Below the pieces are notes generated by a model. The model was not told the DNA's origin, did not search any database, and saw only the letters and a list, made by a program, of their open reading frames with translations. The translations under genes were made by a program, and so were the position numbers. A DNA stretch of 64,000 nt from Anolis sagrei (taxonomy: Eukaryota; Chordata; Lepidosauria; Squamata; Anolidae), in contig NC_090023.1 in the NCBI RefSeq assembly GCF_037176765.1, positions 23,323,366 through 23,387,365 of the forward strand. Direction: 5' to 3'. Of this stretch, positions 1-37,641 are shown piece after piece. Positions within the stretch are counted from its first letter, which is position 1, and each line of letters begins with the position of its first letter.

Positions 1-147
1 CTATCTGAAGTGCTGAATCTTATTCCTAAAACATGCTGGACAGCTTTTTAAGAGTTTGGTCTAAAACCTGCAGATTTACTACCAAATGGATTACAACTAG
101 TAACAACCAACACTCTCCAGTTAGTTTTTACAGTATTCTCAAGGTTA

Positions 148-476
148 AAAGGTAAAGGTTGTCCCCTGATATTAAGTCCAGTCATGTCTGACTCTGGGGT
201 GTGGTGCTCATTTCCATTTCTGAGCTGAAGAGCCGGCGTTGTCCGTAGACACCTCCAAGATCATATGGCCGGTATGACTGCATGGAGCACTGTTACCTTC
301 CTGCCGAAGTGGTATCTATTGATCTACTCACATTTGAATGTTTTCAAACTGCTAAGTTGGCAGAAGCTAGGGCTGACAGCAGAAGCTCATGCCACTCCCC
401 GGAATCGAACCTGCGACCTTTTGGTCAACAAGCTGCGCAGCTCAGCGCTTTAACCCACTGCGCTACTGGGGGCTCC
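148..476 (-). mobile_element. tRNA-derived SINE (Sauria-SINE type)
   Basis: The right end (about 385-475) read on the minus strand is a tRNA-like head with a B-box-like GGTTCGATTCC. The left end is the 3' tail. A 13-bp direct repeat, ATTCTCAAGGTTA, flanks it at 135-147 and 477-489, so both ends of the insertion are well defined. A second copy lies on the plus strand near 23532. Confidence 0.85.
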
Positions 477-535
477 ATTCTCAAGGTTACTTCTAACATT
501 ACTTTTAAAAAGGATAGCCCCCTTTTTTGGAAATA

Positions 536-692
536 GTTATGGTAATCTGGGACAACTCACACTCAGCCTCAGAAGAAGGCAATAACAACCCTCCTCTGAG
601 CAAATCTTGCCAAGAAAATCCCATGATAGGTTCATCTGAGGTCTCCATAAGATGGAAATGACTTGAAGGAATATAGCAACAAGTGAGAATGG
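536..692 (+). mobile_element. Fragment of tRNA-derived SINE with RTE-like tail
   Basis: Shows the family's conserved body (CTCAGCCTCAGAAGAAGGCAA, then CTTGCCAAGAAAATCCCATG) and the end GGAAATGACTTGAAGG. The same body is seen at 59985-60125 on plus and, on the other strand, at 11926-12112. The tRNA head is missing or too diverged to see. Confidence 0.65.
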
Positions 693-835
693 GAAATAGA
701 GGCCAGGAATTAGATCAAGAGTGACGAAATAAAGCTGAAGGGGGTTTCTGGAATTCTTAGCAGTACTTTTTCTATCCAGCAAGATTATGAAGAAAGCCCA
801 TGTATATGCCACTGGCCGGGAACTGGGAAGCATAA

Positions 836-906
836 TTTATTTATTTATTTATTTACGACATTTATATGCCACCCTTCTCACCCCGAAGGGGACTCGGAGT
901 GGCTTA
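836..906 (-). mobile_element. 3' end of an L2-type LINE
   Basis: A (TTTA)n tail is followed by CACCCTTCTCACCCCGAAGG and GGGACTCGGAGTGGCTTAC. This is the reverse complement of the 3' end shared by the many L2-type copies in this window. Confidence 0.7.
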
Positions 907-907
907 C

Positions 908-949
<42 letters not shown>

Positions 950-1148
950 ATATATTATATTATTAGCATAATACAATATCAGTATTATTACTATATTGTA
1001 CTGTACCATTATATTGTAATATTATTAGTAATATTACATGTAATATAAAATATATAATTATATCATATTATTATTAGTAGTATTATATTGTATTACATTA
1101 TAATATTATAACTATTGTATGTATATACAATATATAATATTATATTAA
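907..1148. repeat. (TA)n-(CA)n microsatellite and AT-rich stretch
   Basis: A TA run passes into about 12 CA units ending near 949. About 200 bases of almost pure A and T follow. No coding signal. Confidence 0.9.
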
Positions 1149-1939
1149 CTCCCTCTTAACTTGATAGTAACCTCAAAATCATTAACACGACAGTAACCTC
1201 AAAATCACCGTCTTTTAATCTGCATATCAGCATGCACTGAGGTCCTTGACTGATAAAACATTTCACAACACAAAAAGTCTCACTAAGTAATAAGATACTT
1301 ATTTTGAATATCTCAAAAGTGAGTTGTATAATCAGGAAATACTTTAAAAAATCCTACCCTTTCTCTAGATAGTGACTACTGGTTCATTATGAAATGTACT
1401 TCTGTGACCACAAAGACTTAAAAATGGTTAGGCAACTGAAAAACACCCCTTAAGGTTGCAAAAAGATCCATTATATACTTTGCAGAGCTCAGTGCAACTA
1501 TTTTATAGTAAACATACAAAGCCTCAGTGCCTTCCAATATGTTTTTTTTTAAAAAATATGTTGGCTTATACACTAGAGAATGTATGCATTTCTCTGAGTT
1601 GAGTAGCGCTCTCATGCGCTGTGCTGTGGTTTTCCTTCTTCAAGTTTTTTACTGTTTGTCAGGCTTGCTCAATTTTTTTTTTTGCTGCTGAAACAACATG
1701 GTAGTCAAGGCTGCAGTCATTGAGAAAATGATGTGGTAATGCTTCTTAGAATTATTATTTCAAATAAGCCTGTATTGTGAGCATAACTTCCTACTTCTCA
1801 GTATACATATTGGAAAGTCTAGGAGACTAAATTGCTTTAATAGCCCACAAACCTATACAAACAACCCAGGAATCTAGCACTGTATCATTTTATTCTATTT
1901 AATATAACTTTGCTCAACTGTCTCCCATGCTGTTTTACA
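1149..1939. other. Unassigned non-coding stretch
   Basis: No exon, RNA gene or recognisable repeat. Only short T runs (near 1541 and 1674) stand out. Confidence 0.5.
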
Positions 1940-3055
1940 TTTACATGACCGCTGGGAGATCATACGGAGTTCGGAGTTCAGTGTCAAATTTATGCAGATG
2001 ACACCCAACTCTATCACTCCTTTCCACCTAATGCCAAGGATGCCATCCTGGTCCTAAACTGGTGCATGTCATCAATGATGGACTGGATGAGGGCAAACAA
2101 GTTGAAATTAAATCCAGCCAAGACAGAGGTACTCCTGGTCAGTCGGAAGGTGGATCAGAATTACCTCCTGTGTTAGACGGGATTGTACTCCCCCTGAAGA
2201 TGCAGGTCCGCAGTCTGGAAGTGATCCTGGATTCATAGTTGACTCTGAAACCTCAGGTGTCGGCGGTGGCCAGGAGCACCTTTGCACAATTGAAACTTGT
2301 GGGCTAGCTGCACCCATACCTTGAGACAGCAGACTTGGCCATGGTCACCCACCCTTTAGTCATAATCTTCCTGGATTATTCCAACCTCTCTATGTGGGGC
2401 TGCCTTTGAAGATAGTTTGGAAGCTTCAATTGGTTCAGGGATCGGCAGCCAGATTCACCTAGACACTGTGATCAACCGGGAGGGGGGGTGGGGGTGGCTC
2501 CTCTTGGTCCTACCCATCTCAAGTGTGGCTGATGGGAATAAGAGAAGGGTCCTCCTCCTTGGCCATCCCTTCCCTCTGGGACTCCCTCCCTAAAAATCAG
2601 AACAGCTCATTCTCTCATCTCCTTCTGAAAACAGCTAAACACCTACTTTTGTTCACTAGCTTATGGAGAAAAAGATGATTCACTTTACCTCTGATTCTAA
2701 CTCGTCTGACAATGCTGGCAACAAATGTCTTAACTTATTGAAGAACTACACACACACACACTTACCTAGCCAACATATGTGTGTGTGTGTGTGTGTGTTA
2801 TATTCTTATATTTTTATATCTTACACATATTTTAATAGCTTGATTGATTAAGGTGTTAATTATAAGGCCTGACTGAATTCTAGGTTATATGTTTTAGCCA
2901 AGGTCAATTGTTTTATTTTTCACTGTTGTTAACTGTTTGCTTTAATTGTTTTAATTTGTAATTTGTACATGGAATTGAATGTTTGCCATTTTTCATTTTT
3001 GAAAGCTGCCCAAATCCCTCCAGGGAGAGAGGGCAGGTTAAAATAATTTATTATT
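1940..3055 (+). mobile_element. L2-type LINE, degraded reverse transcriptase and 3' end
   Basis: Near 1990-2150 the plus strand encodes QIYADDTQLYHSF, holding the YADD core of a non-LTR reverse transcriptase, followed by NKLKLNPAKTEVLLVS, an L2/CR1-type sequence. The C-terminal part follows (AKTEV to 2600) and then a 3' region ending at about 3050. The frame is broken in several places, and CA and GT microsatellites sit at 2747-2800. An old copy. Confidence 0.8.
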
Positions 3056-5160
3056 GAAATTGATTGGATGATTTTTTTAAAAAATGCACTTCAGTCCTAA
3101 ATGCCAATTTGAGAATACTTTTATCTAATCCAGCTCTATTATTCCCACTATTCTCATTTTGGTTCAAAGTTTGGAAACATTGTCATTTGGATGACAATTC
3201 CAGAAATGCAAGGCAGCATGGGCAGTGGCCAAGCTGGTGGTGGGATTCTGGATGTGGTAGTCAAAAAGCAATTTTCTAAAACTTTGGTATTATTGGACTG
3301 TCTAGTTACCTCTAATGTCAAGAAATGTCAGCTGTGGCTGGCCCCACATTAATGGACTGCAAATGACACCAGGCTGAGACAACAAAACTGATCTGGAGAG
3401 ATGGTGGAACTGGAAACCCAACATTCTTTGGAGGATCATGGTGGCCTACTCCTGCACTACAACTTCCAAATAGGAGCCAAGTATTTATTTTTTAATTCAG
3501 ACAGTGTGTCTGAGATCAAGGGCATCTTCTGAAAACAGCCAGAGATCCTGATTTTTCTCCCATTAGAGGCATTTGTGGTAAGTAGATTTCTCCTGTTAGC
3601 AAGCAATTCCTATTGTTCCTTCATTGATTCTCCTTGCCACTTACTCCCTCTTTTTTTCAGAAAGGTAAAGGTCCTCAAAAACCATGCAGGAAAGTTGCTA
3701 CTTGATCTTAGTCCTGTATAAATGGAAAGAGACTGTCTCTTTAAGAAAGCCTACTTGAAATGTGAGTGTTCATTTCTTGCTGTAAAAGAAGAGTGTCTCA
3801 GAACACATACGTAATATCTTTCTTTAAATAGGCAACAACAGAAGAAATTAGTGTGGGAACAGAGTGGCTTCAAATGGACGGCAGTTGTATAGGTCAACTT
3901 GGAAAGATTAAATTAGTCATAGGCTGGTTGTCAGCACACAAGTGATAGTTTGCCTGAAGGCTCAGTAGTCTCTAGAATAAAAGAAATGTCTGTGATCTTG
4001 TCATAGCTGAATGGCCTCATATTTTGGCTCAAAACACTTCAATTGAAGTTTGCCATATTTCAAATTTAAATTTTTGATACTTATATTTGGAAGAAAATAT
4101 AGCAGAAATAGTATGGTATATGAAATAGGTGGAGATAATTTCCATAGTTGTTTAGGACTATTCAATGGAGAGTAGATTCTCAGATGACACAAATTCAACC
4201 ATAGCTTGATAAAATTATTCATTTGGGCTTTATGACATTTTTTCCTTGCTTTGCCTGGAGAGTCAGCTTTACTGAACATGGCTATTCCCCAGTGGAGATT
4301 CCTTTTCCTTACTTGAGGTGGAAAGTAATAACATTCTTGATAAGTATATCATGAATGTTATTTTATGGTATTTTATGACCCATGAAATCCATGAATTTTA
4401 TTGGAGTGTCTTTGAATAGGAGTAATTCTGGACTCACCTCCTCATGAAAATATTATTTGTTGCTCTTTTAGTGACCTAGCCAACAAGCAGGGTACTTGGA
4501 TGGTAAAGCCATTCTTGATTTTAGTCTGAACCTTAAAACAGCTATCCAAGAGGCCATGAACACCTTCTTTATTCATTAACTTTATTTGTGGTATACGTAT
4601 ACTGCCTTTTGATAACAATAACAAATGTTTCCAAGAGGATTAGCAGGCTTAATAATATCTCCAAACAAAAACATATAAAATGAGGTGAAATGAAACTGTT
4701 CACAAAAAGAATTCAGAATACTTGTCAAAAATGTGTTTTTTATTAACCCCTTAAAGGCTTCTGACATAAGTCTATTTATCTTTCTGGCCACCTTTTTATG
4801 TGCTTGTCTGTCTATCTAAAAAAAAAGAGCAGAAAGTCAAGTGGAATTTCATAAAGAAGAGAAACTCACAGATCTTAGGGCATATGAAGAAGGCTCTGCT
4901 CTTCTAAATGATCAATCTTTGTTATAGGAATAAGATAAGTAGTTAAAACGGGACTATTTCAAAACCGAACATTTCAAGGTATTAATAGACACATTCAAAA
5001 TGTAAATTACCCTGCTTAGAAAAAGGTCTGCCTCAACCTTCCAAATAGATAAGAAAAACCCTACCCATATTTTATTTATTTCTCTGGCTTTGCAAGGAAC
5101 ACTTTTCAGAACTTGGTAATTCTATTTTTATTAAAAAGTGTAATGTTTCCAGACTCCAGA
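3056..5160. other. Unassigned non-coding stretch
   Basis: About 2.1 kb downstream of MMP20. I see no exon, RNA gene or repeat that I can name. The open frames are short and resemble nothing. Confidence 0.5.
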
Positions 5161-5167
5161 CTCATAT

Positions 5168-5318
5168 GGCCCTTCTAGACAGGCACTATATCTAAGGATC
5201 TGATCCCAGGTTTTCTGCTTTAAACTTGATAATATAAGTTTCCACTGCCAGATAATCTCAGATAAACAGAAAACCTGGCATCAGATTCTCAGATAAAGGG
5301 CCTGTCTGGAATGTTCCT
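5168..5318. mobile_element. Palindromic MITE (long terminal inverted repeats)
   Basis: The left arm starts CCCTTCTAGACAGGCACTAT and holds GATCCCAGGTTTTCTG. The right arm is its inverse, CAGAAAACCTGGCATCAGAT, ending GGGCCTGTCTGGAATG. A second, cleaner copy lies at 25163-25305. No transposase is present, so it is a non-autonomous DNA element. Its superfamily is not certain. Confidence 0.75.
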
Positions 5319-5429
5319 TACTCATCCAAATTGTTGTAGCCTGGCAAGCATTGGATAAGCTTTCTGGGTTCTCAGAGGATGAGGAAGGGGATGATGGGTT
5401 GCACCCTGTAATGTCTGAGGAGTCTGTGG

Positions 5430-5497
5430 AAGATGTGTAAATCACTTTGAGTCCCCCTAGGGGTGAGAAAAGTGATATAGAAATACTGTAAATAATA
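5430..5497 (+). mobile_element. 3' end of an L2-type LINE
   Basis: CACTTTGAGTCCCCCTAGGG followed by GATATAGAAATACTGTAAAT is the usual L2 3' terminus seen throughout this window. Confidence 0.6.
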
Positions 5498-6424
5498 GCA
5501 GGGATCTGAAGGGAGATGTTTTGGAATCTCCAGTTCCCAGGCAATGGGAGAAAGTGATCCCAATTCCCAGGAGAATAGGCCAGAGTGGCCTTCGGAGGAG
5601 AATGTAGGAGATGAAGGTTTTTCCAGATCAAACTTCCTTAAAATTAGGAGGCACAATGTAAAACAAAGACAAACTCATTTTTCTCAGAGGCTTAGAGATA
5701 AGGAGAGAAAAAAGCAGGTGTGTGCAAAGTGATGTCATGGGAGAGATTGAGGCCTTTAAAATGGTTTCTGGGCTCTCAAGCCTTTCGTGGGAACAACACT
5801 GTAAAGAGGGGAAACAGCTTTCGGTTTCTAGTCCTAAATTCCTGGTTCCTGTATTTAAAGATTATTGGTTTGATTCCTGTTTATGACTTCATGTTTCTGG
5901 AGGTTTTGCCTTTCTTGCATTCTTATTTTTATGTTTAAGGATATAACTTTTGAACAATTTCCTGCTGGAGGATTCTTTTGCTGTGTGTTAACTCAAGTCT
6001 CTTTTGATTGCTCTTTGACGACTTGGTTCAAAAGCTGATGAACTCTTCATCTCATTGGGAATTACTTTTTGTACTTTTGTTGCTTCTGTTTTTACTTGAC
6101 TTTGTCCTTTTATACTTATTCATTAATAAGTATTGGGTGGTGTTAGGTGAAAAGGTGTTGGGTGGTGTTGGGTGAAAAGGTGTTCCAGGGTACAGTGCAG
6201 CACAAATACCTTTTTGCTTGGAAAGGGGAAGAGCCAAACATTCTTGGCTCCATAAGTAAGATGTCATGCTAACCTAGGAATGATACTTCCATCGAAGATG
6301 CTCACATTTCAGATAGCTAGCAGTCTTCTTGAGGGAAGTATTTTACACTTTCATAACTACCAGTAATGCCAATGGTGCAATTAGTATAAATGCTTAAGGG
6401 TTTGGATTGTACAGCTGCAGCCCC

Positions 6425-6830
6425 ATAGATTCGTTGTTGTTGTTGTTAATTGCATCATGTCAACTTTAACTAATGGTATCCCTATGAATCAAAGATCTTC
6501 AAGTCACATATCTTAATTAACCCTCTCAGACTATACAAATTCAGTGCCATGGCTTTATTGATTGTGTCTATAATCTGGAATGTGTTTTTTTTTTCATTGT
6601 ATACTGACCTCCATTTTAACAAGCATTACTGTCTTTTCTAGTGAGTCATGTCTTCTCACGACATAGAAAATGTACAACAGTCTCAATTTAATCATCTTGG
6701 TTTCTAGAGAGAGTTCAGGCTTGATTTGATAAAACGAAGCAATTTTTTCTTTCTTTTTTAGCAGTCTATGGTATATGTAGAAATCTGCTCCAGATAATTT
6801 CACATTTCAAAACTGTACTAATTTTGTTTT
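6425..6830 (-). mobile_element. Old RTE-type LINE fragment
   Basis: The minus strand encodes RRHDSLEKTVML, matching the RRxxSLEKTxMLGK stretch near the RTE-BovB ORF end. The (TTG)n at 6433 marks the 3' end. The copy is heavily diverged. Confidence 0.6.
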
Positions 6831-6907
6831 CATGTAAATTTGAAAAAAATACTACTACTTCATAGTGAGTAATAATGTGGAGGATAAATATATTGTCTTA
6901 TGTTTAT

Positions 6908-7290
6908 CCCTGAGTTACAAATGATTCAAAGTTAAGAATGGGGCCGAGACAACAGAAAGTGAGAGAAATCAGATTCAATCCTGAAAAAGTTATCATGGGG
7001 AATAGGTGTCTCCACTGAAGCTTTATCCCCAATCGTTTCGACAACAAGCCACATTTTTTGAAATCCAGTTATCACAGGGACAGAAAGTGAGGTAAAATCT
7101 TTTGAATAGGGACACAGACAACAAAACAAATACCACAGAGGTATTAACTTCAGTTGATACACTTTTTCTCCATGATAACTCTTTCATGAGTGAATTTCTC
7201 TTGCTAGGGATAGATTTCTCTCACTTCCTGTTGCATTGACCCCATTCTTAACTTTGAATCATGTGCATGTTGGATGTTTGTAACTCAAGG
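6908..7290. mobile_element. DNA element with ~100-bp terminal inverted repeats
   Basis: The left arm (6908-7000) runs CCCTGAGTTACAAATGATTC, then AAGTTAAGAATGGGG, GTGAGAGAAATC and GTTATCATGG. The right arm (about 7172-7290) carries the same blocks in inverse order and orientation, ending TTTGTAACTCAAGG. The centre has a 76-codon minus frame that resembles no known protein. This is a non-autonomous DNA transposon by structure. I cannot name its family. Confidence 0.75.
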
Positions 7291-7299
7291 ACTGCCTGT

Positions 7300-8287
7300 A
7301 TTTAAATCTTTTCCTGAGAACAAGCATACTGAAAAATCTCCATGGTCTATGTGGGTTGATCCAAAGAAATAGAAACACTCACCTGTGATCTGAAACTAGG
7401 TGAAATAGCCTTTACAGATTTAATGGAAAACATTTTGGAGATTTTGAGGAGGAGGGGTCATTTGTCTTTTAGAATTTATTTATTTTGTGTCAAATAAATA
7501 AGTAAATATTTTAGAATTGGGAGTAGGGACTTACTGAGTCATACGGGCAGTAGATGTCATTCTTATTTTAGTTCCTGCCGCCTGAATTAATGATGGTAAT
7601 GTTTCTATCGGTAGATATTTCTGTTGGCCATGGCCATCATTCCTACCCTTGCCCTAACATGTCTCCTCAAAGCAATGCTGTGCCAACTATTTAGCATTGC
7701 TCTAGGTGTAAAGTGGAGCATCAGGCAACATAATGAATAATCATTCTTCCAAAGAGGCATGGTGGTAGGAAACTGCATGGGTTGAGATGAGGACTTTCTT
7801 TGGGTGGATGGAGGGACACCCTCCCTTTCCATGGTCATTTCCAGTTTCAGCATTGGCAAGCAGATTGTTATTAAGTATCCCTACTTCCAAATACTTACAG
7901 GTGGAGTCCAAATTACTTTCCCTATTATTATTCAAACATCTGAAGACTGTGCCAAGTGCAAAGTCTACTCAGAAATGCTCTTCATATGTTCTGCGTAGCT
8001 TCCTCCCAAGTAAACGTTGCTATAGGATAGACTGTAGAGAGTCCCAGAGAGGGTTGAATTGCAAAAATATTTTGGTGCTCAATCATTTAGCACACTTTTG
8101 GTTGATAATGCTTGAGGAAGCTCAACTACATAGAAGTCTTGGTGATCCGCTTTCCATAGCTTAGTCTTGTGGGTCTTGATTCCCCTTGTTCTATGGCCCA
8201 TGTCTCTCTCTATCTCTGAGCCGATAGGGCAGACCTTTAAAGAGTTACATAACATGGACATATCCATAACAAGTATGGACGGAGGCA
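7300..8287. other. Unassigned stretch downstream of MMP20
   Basis: No exon or recognisable repeat apart from a short TTTATT-rich patch near 7480-7505. A 125-codon plus frame at 7787-8164 shows no similarity or gene-like features. Confidence 0.45.
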
Positions 8288-8293
8288 TTTATT
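8288..8293 (-). terminator. Candidate MMP20 poly(A) signal
   Basis: AATAAA on the minus strand, about 190 bases beyond the MMP20 stop codon. This is the first canonical hexamer downstream. It would give a short 3' UTR. Confidence 0.45.
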
Positions 8294-8478
8294 AAACTAT
8301 CCAAAATGTAATCAGGATGTTGATGTGAATGTGTTTTTCTCTTTTTGTTTCTGGGCTTTTCGTCATTGTTTGATTATGATGATGATGACAATATCAAAAG
8401 AAATGCAAGTCTTTGGATCTTGGTGACATGAACAACTTTTCTTCTAGTTCACTGTGATCATCCAATGTCTGCTTTAGC

Positions 8479-33814
<25,336 letters not shown>

Positions 33815-33870
33815 TTCTTCCTCAGTGCAAAGGGCGACTTGACAAGAGCAGGCAGGAAGACCCTACATTC

Positions 33871-33878
33871 CTTTTATA
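33871..33878 (-). promoter_or_regulatory. MMP20: MMP20 TATA box
   Basis: TATAAAAG on the minus strand, about 57 bases above the ATG. This puts transcription start near 33845 and gives a short leader. Confidence 0.8.
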
Positions 33879-33911
33879 GATGAAAGCTGGTTTGAGAGCC
33901 AAGAAACAAAG

Positions 33912-33918
33912 TGACTCA
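33912..33918 (-). promoter_or_regulatory. MMP20: AP-1 site in the MMP20 promoter
   Basis: A perfect TGAGTCA about 40 bases upstream of the TATA box. MMP1, MMP3 and MMP13 have the same AP-1/TATA spacing, where Fos/Jun drive inducible expression. Confidence 0.8.
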
Positions 33919-33920
33919 TG

Positions 33921-34909
33921 TCTCAGAAGGTAATTACACAGCTCTGAGTTTTGATGAAAGGGTAGCACACTGATACTTAGATAGAGGAGAAGCTGGAGTC
34001 TTCCTGATGTATCAAAGTTACCAGTGAGGAAAATTCACTGTGTGGTGCCCATAAAATTTTACTTGGTTAGTGGTCCATTTTTTCGTCCCTGTTTTGCTTT
34101 TGCATATCTTGAAAATCAACCTTTGAAGAAACAATGAGATCTTCTGAAACAGCCTAACATGGCCAATAAAGGGAAGGGGCTGCAGTTAAAGGGATACTTG
34201 ATGGAAATCAAGCAACTACACTGTGAGATTAGTGCCAGGAATCTCTTGTGCTCGTGCACGAGAGTAGATAATTGGTTCATTTCCATTAGTTGTGATAGTC
34301 TACTGTCTGTGAATTAGTTATGGTCTAAATCTTATTGTTAGTCATGGTAAAGTAAAACCACATGACAATGTTGATGTTCATTCAGCAGTTAATTTGGTGA
34401 ATCTTCTCTAGTTGGGACTAAGAACTTCCAATTTTACAACCCACGTGATGGTTGTGAAGAGAATTAAATATTACAGAGTCATTGGATTAGGTCACGATTG
34501 ATCTGGATAAATGAAACCAGTTGTCATGAGTAGTTTTGAACTTGCAAGACCCAAGCAGGACTGTTATCAATAGGATCTCTTGAATATTTCTTATTCATAG
34601 GCTTGCCATAAGTCAAAAAGAGAAGAAGAGGAAGAAGTGAGAGTCATAATTTACTTAGGTCCTTGTTTTCTGCCTAGAAGCAACAAGTGCCAGGTTAATA
34701 TAACTTGCCCAGGCTATGGGAAAGATCTGTCCCCAGAATCAGATACTCATCCAGGTCTGAATTTTCAAATTTTGCTTGTGTTATAACAATCTCATTGATT
34801 TAGATAGGTTTAGTGAGTGTGGATTCAATGCATTTAGACAAAGTGAAGCTGACAGCAATAATCAACAGTGAGTGGGAAGCTACTGGAATTTTATTGGCAA
34901 TAGCTATGC

Positions 34910-34950
<41 letters not shown>

Positions 34951-36650
34951 ATCTCTCTGTCTTTATAGATAAAAAATATTCACCATATGGTCATCCACTG
35001 TACTTTTTGCATTGTCACAAATGCCCAGTTGAGTGACTTCTATACTGCTGAGGTTGGTGATGATTTGAACTAATTACTAATGACAATCTAATGCACCTAC
35101 CTGGAAATAAGTCCATCTGGGATTTCAACAAAGCTTAGGTTCCAACTCAGAGCTCAGAAATGTTAGTTTTTTGGACCCCAGCTTGCGGGAGTCCCCAACG
35201 GGGATGGCCAAAACTAACTTCCATTCTTTGTGAATTTGTATAGGATTGGGTTATGAAGTTCTGATGCTAAAAGTATTGTACTTTTTCAATCATAGATTTG
35301 TGGTTAAGTCAGTGGGAGGAAAGCTTGTATATACTCATTACATTGTTAGCCAAGTGAACTTTCTATGTAATGTTTTCATTCCCCATCATGCTGATCATAA
35401 CAAGAGAATCAGAGAAAGAGGTGAAGAGGTGCTACAGATGGCTCACAACCATGGCACACTACAAATATTTGAGCTACAGATAATCTATCTTTACTTAGAG
35501 AACCACATGTGCACGATATTTGACTAAAATATATTTCATGATTACAACAAACACAAAGATCAGCAAGATGAAGAGCTCGCCTAATCCATGGTACCTATGT
35601 GTGTGTTCTGGACTGACCTTCCAGTTTATTTGCTTTTGGTTGTTTAATAATATTGATGTGAAGCCCATGTTGGTTGTAGAAGTGTTTACTCCTTAAGAAA
35701 TACAAAGATAGTAAAACATTTGGTACTTACACAGAGTAAGTTTACTGTTTACTGTTATGAACAAAAATTACGACTTAAGATGCAAGAAGAAAAATCACAG
35801 CAGAAGCACCTATTGGCTGGCCCTCAGTGTTGTTGCATTACATAAATGTACTAAATTATATGGTGCTTTTGCATATGAATCAGCATATTTACTATGGAAT
35901 TATCTGGACAGAAAAAAAGGACCTGGAAATATGGAAACTTCCAAATTCTTTGTTTTGATTTTATCTGCATATTCATCATTTTGCCTCCAAGTTCTACCTT
36001 GAAATATCCCAGGTTTCCCTCACTCTCCTCTCCCTTGTGTTCTTCTTTTTCTTCTTTGGGAGGAATGTGGATGGAGCCCGCCTGTGTTGTGTGATGGCAC
36101 ATGGCAGGCTCCATCCAAGCCATGCATAAAAGTGGCAAAGTGGGGCAAAAATCCCTCGTGTGAAGAAGTCAGTAGTCAAAATGTTAAAGTGCCTTAGCAA
36201 TATTAAACCAGTTAGGACATTTTCCTTTTGATGCTTGCATTCCTCTTTGCCTCACTTGATCTTTGTTAATACCTTGTTCTGAATCTTCTCTAATGATGTT
36301 TTTGGTAGGTCTTTGGAAGATCTGAAAGGCCCAAAACAGCTTTAGGGACAATTTCTACTTTCTCTTCAACTCCAAAGTGAAGGGGAAAGCAAACATACAA
36401 TTGTGTTTGTGACACACAAGTGCTTCAATTGATTCAAAGCAAGGAATATCCATCAACTTGTTCTGGGCTTTGGAAAAAAAAAACCCCAATATCAAGGATG
36501 TAAGGAAGGATGGGTTGGAATGGATGAATCTGTCAATTTCATTGCCTTGCCTTGCTCAGGGTCTTTGTTTTACTGCCCTTGATTTCATTTTATCATGTTA
36601 ACGCAAAAAAAAAAAAATATGTTCCTCCTATAAATCTATTGTTTTCATAG
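33921..36650. other. Intergenic DNA between MMP20 and MMP27
   Basis: No exon found. The (TCTA)n at 34910-34951 is the only clear repeat. A SINE remnant may lie near 34540-34625 (GGCTTGCCATAAGTC). Confidence 0.5.
34910..34951. repeat. (TCTA)n microsatellite
   Basis: About ten tetranucleotide units. Confidence 0.95.
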
Positions 36651-36654
36651 ATAC

Positions 36655-36750
36655 AGCTGGCCCTCCCTATCCATGGATTCAGCCAGCCACAGCTTGAAAT
36701 ATTTTCTACACTTGTTCCTTGGATGCCAATCAAAACCATAGCTGCCACCT
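36655..36750. mobile_element. Tigger/MER2-like terminal fragment
   Basis: CAGCTGGCCCTCCCTATCCA TGGATTCAGCC resembles the start of pogo/Tigger-type elements. Only one end is visible. Confidence 0.45.
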
Positions 36751-36854
36751 GAAATCTAATTTCTTTCATTTTTTCCTCATAGTAAAAAATATTCTGATCT
36801 AGGGAATATTCTATCATAATATTCTGATATATCAGAATATTCTGATATTCTGAA

Positions 36855-36965
36855 CGTGGAGACAGTGGCAAACTTTGAATTTCTAGGTGCAAAGATTACT
36901 GCAGACGCAGACTGTAGCCAGGAAATCAGAAGATAGGGAGGAGAGCAATGACCAATCTCAATTTG
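36855..36965 (+). mobile_element. RTE-BovB fragment
   Basis: Encodes ETVANFEFLGAKITADADCS and QEIRR, a BovB ORF2 segment, followed by the equivalent of RAMTNLN. Confidence 0.8.
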
Positions 36966-37542
36966 AGAATCACTGGACTAGAACTTTTTTAGCAGGGCAT
37001 TCAGATTACTGCATCAGCCTATATATTCCAGAACATATATGATCGGCTTAAAGTGGTATAAAACTGCTATTGCATAGTCCATTGTTGAATGCTCCCTATC
37101 CTCTAAGGTGTGGGGTGAACAAAAACAAAGGTGGTGTGTGAAATTCAGCTTGAATTTGAAACCTCCCATATTTAAGTGAAAACCCCTGACAGAGAAATTT
37201 CTGCAGTTGTTCCAAGCCAGACATAATTATAGGTGAGAATTTTTTTGCTATCTCTTCTTTTTTTTGTCTTCTGTTTACCTGCAAAAATGCTGATCTTCAT
37301 ATCATTATTTTCATTGGCCTCTTACAGGTCATATTGGGGTGACATAGTAGAGAGAATGATCTAATCAAGATAATGCTGCAAAACCAGCATTACTATCAGA
37401 TCAGGACTTTGAGATGGAAAGGTGATAGTTGATCGCTGTTGTGCTCCTTGGCTTTTGGCCTCTGGGATTCCTCAGACTTCTATTTTGTCCCCCATGATAT
37501 GTACTTCTCCATACAGTTCATTAAATGATTATTATTAATTTT

Positions 37543-37641
37543 AGTGCAATTGCATAATTTTGGCATTAAAAGCAAGAAATAAGGCAAAGATATATATGAA
37601 ATAATAGTGAAGCAACCATCTTGGGAATAGAGAGGGATGCA
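37543..37641. repeat. 99-bp duplicated segment, copy 1
   Basis: Begins AGTGCAATTGCATAATTTTG. Matches 40471-40569 with three substitutions. No similarity is visible on either side of the pair. Confidence 0.9.

Noticed and set aside
7787-8164. 125-codon plus-strand open frame downstream of MMP20
   Set aside because: No recognisable domain, no splice or promoter context, ordinary composition. Chance open frame.
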